The position numbers and the translations under genes are program-made. Of a DNA stretch of 64,000 nt, positions 48,228-57,575 are shown piece after piece (positions within the stretch are counted from its first letter, which is position 1; each line of letters starts with the position of its first letter). Under the pieces are notes generated by a model. The model was not told the origin of the DNA. It was given only the letters and a program-made list of their open reading frames with translations, and ran no database searches. The stretch covers positions 62,001 to 126,000 of the forward strand of contig CAMPDV010000876.1 in assembly GCA_946699065.1 (NCBI GenBank). Direction: 5' to 3'. Source of the DNA: Loxodes magnus. Its lineage: Eukaryota > Ciliophora > Karyorelictea > Loxodida > Loxodidae.

Positions 48228-48560
48228 ATAATAAATAAATAGGGAGGAGCAATCCTCCAACTGAAACTGACTTAAACTCTGGTACCAGGAAGTACCCCAT
48301 AGGTGAAGAACCAGCCAAGGGCAGAGAAGACAAGAACGAAGAGGATCAAGTAGAATTAATGATGAAAGATGCCAGGTACTAAGGTCTCTTAGGATAGCAT
48401 TCCGATCGCAGCCCTATAGAAGAAAAAATTCACAAGAGAATGCTAGCACTGTGGAAGACTTCAGCAAGGAATTTTTTTAACTTTAAAAATCTTTATTAAA
48501 GAGCTGCGTACCATTGAGGTGCTACGCGCACTATAATCTCATTTATTTATTATTTATTTA
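48228..48560 (+). mobile_element. SINE-like element, family B, copy 3 (best preserved)
   Basis: Begins AAATAGGGAGG with a perfect GGAGGA-GCAA-TCCTCC hairpin closed by a GNRA-type loop. The body has GGTACCAGGAAGTACCCC, GATGAAAGATGCCAGGTAC, TAAGGTCTCTTAGGATAGC and GCACTGTGGAAGACTTC; it ends in the tail hairpin AAAGAGCTGCGTACCATTGAGGTGCTACGCGCAC and ATTTATTTATTATTTATTT. About 85% identical by eye to the minus-strand copy at 53.9 kb over their shared part. Non-coding. Confidence 0.85.
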
Positions 48561-48609
48561 TTTAACTAAATTTAAAATAATAGGAGATATATAATCACAC
48601 TATTCTAAT

Positions 48610-48656
48610 TATTACATAGTGCTGCGCTCCATTGAGGTGCTACGCGAGTTTAATAA
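48610..48656 (+). repeat. Solo copy of the shared hairpin tail
   Basis: GTGCTGCGCTCCATTGAGGTGCTACGCGAG stands alone 60 bp downstream of SINE-B copy 3, without a recognisable element body. It is either an extreme 5' truncation or a tandem remnant of the tail. Confidence 0.65.
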
Positions 48657-48664
48657 AAGTTTTT

Positions 48665-50848
48665 TTTTAATGAGAAGATATTTTATTACTCTATTTAATT
48701 TAAGACTTAATTTTTTATATTAAGCTTTTAATTCTTAAACATAAAGATTATTCTAACCTACTTATTATTTAAACAAAGTATCTAAATTTAATTTAAAATT
48801 TATGAAAGAGATATACTTGTCAGAAACTTAAACTGTTTATATAAAATTCGTTGCTTTTATTAGAATTGTTTAATTCTTAAATTAATTTAGTTATCTAATA
48901 TCAAGATTTTCATCATTTTTTTATTTAGAAATATTTGTTTAAGATTTAACAATCAATTTAAAGTTTAAATTTTTAATTTTTAATAATTTAAAGAATTTAT
49001 TGACTAAATTTAATTTATGCACAAATCTATTAGAAAGCCTTAGTTTATTGAATGATTTTTATATAAAATTAGAATAATGTTGGAAATAATAATAATTATG
49101 AATGTATTCTAAATTTAAATAAGTTTAGTTTTATAAATTATGTAATAATTATAAGTCAAATTTAATTAAAAATGTTTGATAGATTATTCATTTTCGCTAC
49201 TTATTTTTAGAATATATGCCTTAATAAAAATCTGATTTTCAGCTTTAAGGCTTTTTAAATAACTTTTTTATCTTATTTTAATTCTAAATTAAAGAAAATT
49301 AAAAAAATGTTAAATTAACTTAATTTTTAGCTATTTGACTATATTGTGAATGAAATATATAATATCTTTAGCAAATATATAAATTAAAAGTTTTAATATC
49401 CTTTTATTAAGTTACATAATAATTAGCAGCACTGAATTATCTACCTTAGTGCAAATTTATAAATTAATATTGGAGATAATCATTTTTAGAATCAAAATTT
49501 TCACCTTCTTCTCTTCATATTTTTCTACTCTAATTTTATTTAAATAAAATTAATTTTTTATTTTTAATGACATTACTATTAAAAATCATTTAATATTTTT
49601 TAAATTTTGATAAAACTCTATCTAATTAATTGGTTGTTTCAAATAGATAACTAAAATAGATTAAATTTAATGAAAAATGTATCTTAATTTTATAATTTAC
49701 ATTTATAAGAACTAAGCCATAAATTTATTAAGTATATATCTCTTATTAAAAATTTAAAGCATCATTATAAATAAAATATGAAATAAGTTCTGACTTAAAT
49801 ATAAATTTATCAACATTTATTAGCATACCTTGAAATATTTTACTAGGGTATGAATTTTTTTATTTTGCGAGCCAAAAATAATAAATAATTATGATTAATA
49901 TTTCATGGTAGTGCTTGATCTTTTTCTCGAGACTAATAAAACGTTTCAGTTAAAAATCTCTTTTCTAAACATTTATTTTTTAGAATTAAATGATTTTAGT
50001 ATATTCTTCGTTAAATTACTTTATATATTCTTTAGTATAGCTTTTAATTAATTTTAATTGAGCTTTTTGTTTTAAAATAAAATTTAATAAAATTAAATTT
50101 TTTATGTTTTTTTTTATTTTTAATTCATCATTAATAACTAAAATACATTTCTTTGATTAAAGATTTTTTATTTTTCTATTTTTCTAATTTTAGATTTGCT
50201 TATTTTAGGTGTAATCAAACATCATAAAGTTCAGCGTACTATGACTCTAAAAATCGCATATTAATATGGAAATTTTAAAATTTTTCTTCTCAGATTTCAA
50301 TTTAAAATAATTATCAGAAACTTAATTATTTTCTGGTTAACAATTACGAGGCGGTGCTGGAACTTTATTTAAAAAATAAATTTTAGTATTATTCGAATTT
50401 TTTAACTTTCAGTTTGGAAAAAATTATTGCAATAGCTCTTTTAAAATCCTAAATTAAATTAGCTAGGAACATAAAAATAATTGAATGATAAGAATTTTAA
50501 ATTTTAAGTTGTAGATATTTGTTGTTTCTTTTAGAATGTGATATTTTTCAATCTATTTAATCACTTTTTATTTAAGAATATTTTCATGCTTGAGGAACTG
50601 GTAGTTTACTTTTGCTTATTTAGAACAATTTTGTCTTTATTTTTCCATGCTTATAAAATGTTATCTTCTGTTCTTAAGGAAAGTAAAAAGATTTCAAGTT
50701 ATTTTTGAATTAAATAATATGAACATAATGACTTAAAATAACTAATTTGAAGGTAAAATGCTAAATTAAAGTTGCTTATACACTTAAATTTATTAACTAG
50801 GAAAGTTATTTTATAGTTTTAAAATTCAATTAATTATTAAGAAAAATA
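48665..50848. other. AT-rich DNA, no gene recognised
   Basis: About 2.2 kb of AT-rich DNA, T-rich on the plus strand. No stable coding frame or known repeat found. Confidence 0.35.
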
Positions 50849-50849
50849 T

Positions 50850-52150
50850 CAAAATTAAACAATTGATGCTCACAAATTATTAAATACCTTTAAACTTATA
50901 AGTTCATTTCTCTACTAAAAATAAAAAGCATTGCAAATAAAATAGACTTAAAATAAAGAATACCAACTAAAGATGTAAATAAATAATTTAATTGCATACA
51001 ATCTTATTTTAAAATTAAATAAAAATAAAGAGTTAAAGATATAATTATTTAGAAAGACTTGATAAAATCCAAAATTTTAATAGCCTTAAAATTAAAAAAA
51101 TTTAATTTAGACAATTCTTAATAAATTTTACTTTCTTTTTGATTATAAAACTTAACTTTAGAATTGCTTTATTATGATGCTTTGAAATAAATTAAGTATT
51201 CTTCATAATAATTATAATAAATGAATTATTTCCTTCTATTATTAATTGCTTATATACATTTTTTAATTTTTTGCTAAATTAATAACTAATCATATATAAA
51301 AAGTCTATTAACTTACAATTATTTTTATTCCAAAATAAAAAATACTAGTAACCTGTATCTTAATTCGTATATTATTATTTTTTTAATATTATTTTTTATC
51401 AATTTTCTTTGATTCCATGTATAAAGCTTAAGTTTGTTTTATTTCAAACTAAAATACAATTTTTTTAATTTTAGTTTTACATTTTCACATCTACTTTCTT
51501 ATTAAATAATTTTTTATTCTCAAATTCTCGAAGGATGAAAAAACTAAATTTAAATAATTTATATATAAAATCTCTCTTTAGACTTAGTTATATAATGATT
51601 CAAATTTTACTAGGAACATAAGATTAGAATAGATTTATTGTGGTAATATTTTTTTAGTTTGAAGCAAATTAAACTATCTCTCTGAAATTAAAGTGCTAAA
51701 TATTTGCTAATCATAATCTTAATTTAAATTTATTTTATTTTATTTTAGTTCAAAGCTCGACTTTAATATTAAGTTGTAGACAATTTGTTATTAAATATAA
51801 TGAATTTACCTAAAATTTAAAAGTTATTTCAAATCTTAATTTTCTTAGATTTATTAACCGATTCTTTAAAATATTTAATAAATATTCTAAATATTTTAAA
51901 AATTTATTATTTAATTAGGAAATTAATTTTAAAAGAAATATAGCTAAATTTAGAAATTAAATAAATCTCATTTGTAAATAAAATATATTGATATCCTTTA
52001 ATCATTATAAAATATCGTAAAGTACATTCATATTCTTTTACTCTTAAAGTAAATAACTATAAATTTAGTTTTTATAAAAATACTTTTATTTTCTATGGAA
52101 ATATTATGATTAATGTATTTTAAAATTTCTCATTTAGTATCTTTTTCTTG
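50850..52150. other. Decayed segment, paralogous to 45800-47100
   Basis: See the copy at 45.8 kb. The minus strand around 51500-51800 reads as SSFELKQNKINLNQDYDQQ and FSTLISERQFNLLQTKKIL with Gln as TAA/TAG, which looks somewhat more like protein than the plus strand. No family recognised. Confidence 0.35.
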
Positions 52151-52154
52151 GATT

Positions 52155-53280
52155 TTCTTCGAGATTTTATAATGACTTTAATCTGATTATAACTTAATTA
52201 TGAATTATAAGCAAAGCTATTCGAATTCTTTTAAATAAACTTAGAACCTTATTTTTATTTAATTAAATTAATTTTTAAAGGGAATCAATAAGAGCATCTT
52301 GGTGTTAACAATTCACTAAGAAATAAATAAAGGAAGATGACTAAAACTAAACAAATAATTTAGAAATTTAAATTTCTATTTATTATAAAATCTAAGATGA
52401 ATAACTATTTCTAGCATTTCAAAAATTAAATATCATTCTCATTTAATAATTATTCTTATAAACTTTTTTATTTATTTTATTCTTTAATTCATTTTTACTT
52501 TTAAAGGTCGATATGTACGAGAAGCAATGAATTTGAAAATTGTGACGTTTGTCTATTTTAACCTAAATTTATAATTATCCTGAAATTTCTACTTTCTAGT
52601 GTATTTAAATAAGCAAATATCATTCATATTAATTTGAAAGTTATAATAAAACTTTAAGAATATTGGTTCTAAATTATTTTATTTTTAAATAACTAAAAGT
52701 AAATAAAAGCTTTAAAGTATTCTTGTAATAATGAAGAAACAGATTTAAAGAAATAAGAAGTGAAATAAATTAAGAAGAACTTAGATTATAGTCACTATTA
52801 TCTTAGTAATCTATTTAATAATTTCGAAAATGATTACACTTTAAAATGCCTCTTGGAAATTAAATTAGTAAAATAAATTTAAGGATAGCGCACTTGGATT
52901 ATTTATATAATCTTTCGATGTTAGGAAATGTCAATATTATCTATATGGTTTATAAGTAATTTTATCATAATTTAATATGCTCTCTTAACTTTTACTCAAT
53001 CACTCTGAGTAAAAATAGGTAAAAAACTAAGTTAAAAGAAGGTTAAATTAATAAAATTGTTTAAAAAATGTTAGTAACTTAGGATTATAGCTCATTTAAA
53101 TATCAATAATTGGTAGTCAACTTAATTATAATAATGAATATATTGATTTATACATACAGCTTATATATTATGTTTTATACATTAACATCAAATTTATTAG
53201 GATAAATTATGAATAGATATATTTGCCAAAGGCTAAAAATAACTAATTTATTAATTTTTTAAAAGAATAAAGAAATTTAC
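52155..53280. other. AT-rich DNA with weak open frames
   Basis: Plus-strand 52840-53500 is almost free of TGA and reads as a hydrophobic sequence; the minus strand is equally open. Not assigned. Confidence 0.25.
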
Positions 53281-53284
53281 TTTG

Positions 53285-53747
53285 CTGAAAAAACAATAAA
53301 TGAAAAGCTAAAGAGTGAAATTAAAATAGCAGTTGCTTGAAAAGTAGAAAATATTTTAATTTATAAAATAAATTTTATTGCCTCATTAAGAATCATATCT
53401 TTAGCTACATTTATTACTTGTATGCCTCCTCTCTGCATTTAATTTTATTTCTTTAAATATGATTCCTTTAAAAAAAATTTATATTCTCTATCATAATTTT
53501 TTCAACTATTAATCTAAATTTATCCAAAGTTTTCTCCTGGAAAAATTTGACAAAGTTCATTTATATTATGCAGAATAATGACAGCAAGATAATAAAGAAA
53601 TAAATGCTTAGAATGATTCATTGAATACTGAAAAGAACTCTTCCTAAAGTTCAATTATATATTGATTAAAAATGTCAGCAAGTTATTCAAATTTCATAAT
53701 AAATGCGTTTAATATTTCAGTACTAAATGATAGAGACTCTCTTTCAT
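53285..53747 (-). CDS. Hypothetical protein fragment
   Basis: From ATG 53747 the minus strand is open with two TGAs as Trp (one in LL-W-NLNNLLTFLIN, one in INS-W-KNYDREYKF). Protein-like segments: YLAVIILHNINELCQIFPGE, NYDREYKFFLKESYLKKQ, QRGGIQVINVAKDMILNEAI. The sequence looks like a genuine protein but I do not recognise the family; the end is undefined and could run further left into 53.2 kb and beyond. The neighbouring SINE-B is inserted just upstream of its start. Confidence 0.35.
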
Positions 53748-53857
53748 TTTTTTAAATAAAATCTAAGTAATTTTATTAAACTTAAATAAAAATTTAGCTT
53801 TCTTAAGAAATGTTTAGATAGCGATGCATTTTTAAATAAAAATAAAATAATAATAAA

Positions 53858-54112
53858 TAAATGAGATTATAAAGCGCGTAACACCTCAATGGTACGCAGC
53901 TCTTTAATAAGATTTTAAAAGTTAAAAAAAATCTTGCTAAAGTCTTCCACAGTGCTAGCATTCCCTTGTGAATTTGTCTTCTATAGGGCCGCGATCGGAA
54001 TGCTACCCTAGGAGACCTTAGTATCTGGTATCTTTCACCATTAATGCTATTTGATGCCTCTTCAATCTTGTCTTTCTTCTCTTGACTGTTCTTCACCTAC
54101 AGGGTACTGAGA
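53858..54112 (-). mobile_element. SINE-like element, family B, copy 4, 5'-truncated
   Basis: Minus-strand copy of family B with tail hairpin at about 53875-53915, CTTCCACAGTGCTAGCATTC, CGATCGGAATGCTACC, GACCTTAGTATCTGG and a GGGTAC end. The first ~70 bp of the element, including the GNRA hairpin, are missing. Confidence 0.8.
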
Positions 54113-54132
54113 CTATTTACTAAGCAAGCGAA

Positions 54133-55090
54133 ATGAAGATAACACAATATACATTTCTTAACATGATTACCTTCTTGCTTGCTTAAACTATTCTACTTGC
54201 TTAAATCAATGTTAAATTTTCAGAAGAGGGTGAGAAGGAAGCTTTAAGTCAATCATTCATAAGGATATGGATGTTCATTGCAAGATTCAAGCTCAACTAT
54301 GTGTTTTATTAAAGAAGATAAACCCATTCTCTTTTTATAATCACAATCACCTTAAAACTTTATGAGTTTGAATTACCTAAATCTTACAAACTTAGTAATT
54401 TCTGGAAAAAATTTTCTTCAAGGGACTAATTGCAATTAAACAATTTGCAATTTTATTATAATATAATATAATTTAATTTAAATAGGGTGGAAAGCCCTTT
54501 CCTTCGGATGCTGCTTGGAGGCCCAGCAAGGCAACAAAAAATGAGCGCGGACGGAGGATAAATCGGAGGAAGAGAAACCAATGACAAGAGAAAGAAGATG
54601 TGACAAGCTGGAGAACTCTGAATGCCAGGAGGAAATTTTCTTCATCATAGGTCGGGGAAATGTACCCGTAATCGCATATTACATCCTATACTTTGGAAGG
54701 AAAAATGATTGAGACGTACTGCAGGAAGAGGAAACAAGGTAAGAGAGAAAAGAGAGACCTATAAAAAAATTTTCGAATTTAAATAAAATTAATTTAAAGA
54801 GCTGCGCACCAACGAGAGTGCTACGCGCTCTATAATCAAATTTATTTATTTATATCAACTTAATGTTCGTTATTAGGGATATCTTCAGTGGTAATAGAAC
54901 ATTTTTCACCTAAAGGTAGTAATTAATTTTTTATCAATTAAAGTGAAATATAATTTGAGAAATTAAAAATCTCGAATAATGGGGCGGATTAAAGTGGCCG
55001 GGTATTCAATATATAAAATTCTGAGATTCAAATTGAAGATAGTAAATTTACTAGTGATGAGGGTCTTATTTTATTTAGTTATTAAAATAA
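54133..55090 (+). pseudogene. Secreted Cys-containing / beta-helix-like protein gene, interrupted
   Basis: ATG 54133 starts with a signal-peptide-like segment (MKITQYTFLNMITFLLAQTI, then LLAQINVKFSEEGEKEAL). One base out of frame the strand continues GYGCSLQDSSSTMCFIKED, NLTNLVISGKNFLQGTNC and NQTICNF up to the SINE-C at 54478. After the SINE (54856) the theme resumes: CSLLGISSVVIEHF, SEIQFEKLKISNNGADQSG, RVFNIQNSEIQIEDSKFTSD, EGLILFSYQN. The short F.I.NS.I.IEDSKF units resemble the parallel beta-helix repeats of large secreted or surface proteins of ciliates. LINE ORF2 sequence takes over at about 55090. One frameshift and two insertions make it a pseudogene; unity of the parts is inferred. 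Confidence 0.5.
54478..54855 (+). mobile_element. SINE-like element, family C
   Basis: Single copy here, about 375 bp. It opens AAATAGGGTGG like family B, with a GGAAA-GCCC-TTTCC hairpin, and ends in the standard tail (AAAGAGCTGCGCACCAACGAGAGTGCTACGCGCTC, about 54796-54830) and ATTTATTTATTTAT. The body is different from B: purine-rich, with GTACCCGTAATCGC (about 54663-54676), echoing the duplicated module of family D. It thus looks like a mosaic of B-like head, own body and shared tail. It sits inside the secreted-protein gene. Confidence 0.8.
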
Positions 55091-57205
55091 TATTTTGATA
55101 AAAAATATTCTGGATAAACTATCGAGATGGACAGTTAAAGGATTGAAAGAGTAACGACCTTTTATACATAGGTCATATAATAAAAGAAAACATCAGTTTT
55201 GAAAAGCAAATGGAGAATAGACTAGTAGCAGCATAAAAGATGTAAAAATAAATACCGAGAAAAATAACAATGAATAAGGGATTAAGCCATATAATTCAAA
55301 AATTTTTTTAAAAACTTTCGTAATCTCAGTTTTGAGTTATGGAGCAGAAGTGATCCCATATTGCAAATAATTTCTAGGAAAATAAGTGTTGGAGCAATTA
55401 GAAATAATATAGAAAATATTTCTATAAAATAGATACTCAAAAGTTTAAGAAAATGAAAAAGCTAAAATTTATACTGAGCAGTTTAGTAATCTTAATCAAT
55501 TTCAAGTAATTACTTACACTAAGTTGAACAAAGAATTTAGACAAGAAATTATCGATATATTTAATTTAGAACCCAATCATATAGCTTTCGAAAAGATCTT
55601 TAAGATCATCATTATCCTATAGATATTCCTACTGTATGTGTGGAGAGTATGATTCATTCGAACACATTTTTAAATGTATATACTATTCTAATATAAGATA
55701 TTTACTATTGTAAAAGATTGGGAATTATGATTTAAGATGACTTATATTATATGATTAAGGTTTTATAAGCTCCTTTCCTAAGTCTTATTTGGTATATTTA
55801 GATTTATAAATAATTATATTTCACAAGAAACTTATGTCAAGAAGACTAGAATTATTAGAAATAGAAAAAGTATAAAAGGAAGAAATAAAAGATGAGATTA
55901 AATTAAAGTATCTTAAAATTGTTAAGATCAAGACTATAATTAAAAGCAATAAAAAAATTTACTAATGTCTATAATTGAAGGAAGCAATTCTTGCAGTTAT
56001 AGATGTAAAAAACTCTTTAAGTTTAAAGCTTAAATTTAGAAATAATATAGAGAAGATCTTTACGAACAATCATAGATGCCCCTTTCTAAGTGTAAAATGA
56101 GATGCTAGAATACGAGTTACAGTTTATGAAATTTAAACATTACCTATGGCAAAAACGCTGAGATTAAGAGGCAGACTAATAGGTAACTAAGGAAAAACAG
56201 TAGATGGATTAATGTTCGACCTAAGTAAAGAAGAGAACTTTATATTTGAACAATACTGCACGACAATAAAATTAGAATTAAAAATTGAAGACAAAAATAT
56301 ATTTATAGATGATGGTAATAATAATCAAAAAGGGAAGAAAAACATTAATCGTGCAATTTGAGAACATAGAGTATACATAGAAGATAGAGAAAGAATGGAG
56401 TAAATGATAACAACATTATAATATAGAAAAACATGATTTGATGAATATAAAGTAGGACCACTTAGATACCTGAGATACAATAAAAATAGAAAAGAAGAAA
56501 TACGCTACCTATTTAGAATAAGAGCGAGATGTAACGGGAGCTAGGATTGCTTAAAAGAAAGACAACTAATTATGACAAGTCAATGCCCTCTCTGTAATGA
56601 TGCAAGAGAAAATGAAAGTCATATCATAGAAAAATGCTCAGAATACAAAGAAAGTAGATAAATATATATTAGAAAGTTAAGAACAATAGGAGTAGAAAGA
56701 CAAGGAATGGAACTATTTGATATAATATGAGGTACGGCAAAATTCGAAAAATTCATTAGAACCTAAGAAGAGTAAAAAAGAGCTAAAACTGACTTGGTAA
56801 TAAAAGATTATATCAAAAACATATTAGAAAAAAGGAAAAGAACATATATAGAAAATAAAATTAAATGAAAAAAAAAGAAATAGAAAAAGATTATAGAGCA
56901 GGAAAAGGATAGTTTTTATGAGTTTATAAAAGCTTGATTAAGAAGAAAAGAATTAGAAACGAAAATTAGCAAAGTATGTAAAAAAAAATAATGGACGCTT
57001 GCAATAAAGATTTAATAAAACGTAGATAGTTAGAAGACAGAAGAACAAGAGATAACATAGAGGAAAGTGAGGAAGATATGTAACTAATAAGAGAAGAATT
57101 TATATTACCTGAAGGTTTACTTAAAGAAACTGACATATATTTAGAAATGTAAAGAGCTGCGTACCATTAAGGTGCTAAGCTCTCTATAATTTGTTTAATT
57201 ATTTA
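55090..57205 (+). mobile_element. LINE fragment: ORF2 reverse transcriptase C-terminal part and 3' tail
   Basis: Begins within the RT: ILDKLSRWTVKGLK, YIGHIIKENISFEKQMENRL, then VISVLSYGAEVIPYCK, the YGAE block of non-LTR reverse transcriptases. After a one-base shift near 55590 comes YCMCGEYDSFEHIFKC, the C-terminal zinc knuckle. The frame then stays open for about 480 codons (TGA as Trp) and reaches WFDEYKVGPLRYLRY and a second knuckle-like CPLCNDARENESHIIEKC, with DII-W(TGA)-GTAKFEKF after it. The element ends with the shared bulged hairpin (57151-57186). RT catalytic FADD motif and endonuclease are absent (5' truncated). It supplies the link between LINE and SINE tails. Confidence 0.75.
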
Positions 57206-57209
57206 TTAT

Positions 57210-57420
57210 TCATTAATTTTTTTTTTAAACTACATTGATGTAATTATAGATATTTCATGCTTACTCTTATTTTTTATGAACTAAAAAAAATAATTTTAGT
57301 TTTTCCACCATTTTTTTTAATTTTTTTTAATTTTTTCTAACTTTTTTTAATTTTTTCTAACTTTTTTTAATTTTTTTTAATTTTTTTAAATTTTTTTTTA
57401 TTCAAAATACTTAAATATTT
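57210..57420. repeat. T-rich low-complexity tract
   Basis: Repeats of TTTTTTTAATTTTTT interrupted by TCTAAC, giving a long T/A tract upstream of the WD40 gene. On the transcribed strand it may form part of an open promoter region; no motif is claimed. Confidence 0.6.
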
Positions 57421-57575
57421 TGAGTAGCTTAAAAGTTTTTAAATTTTATCTTAAAATTTTGTAAATTTTAATTTTTTTATGTTAAATATTTTTTTTAAAT
57501 AATAAAAATAATTTATCAATTTTTATTTCAATATAATTAGTTTCTTAATACTAAATTGTTTTTTAATCTTTATAA

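Noticed and set aside
53803..54096. 97-residue minus-strand ORF
   Set aside because: Lies mainly in the family B SINE (copy 4); frames are not shared by other B copies.
55040..55080. FTSDEGLILF as a degenerate FADD reverse-transcriptase motif
   Set aside because: It fits better as part of the FNIQNSEIQIEDSKF beta-helix-like protein continuing from before the SINE; RT sequence starts later, near 55090.
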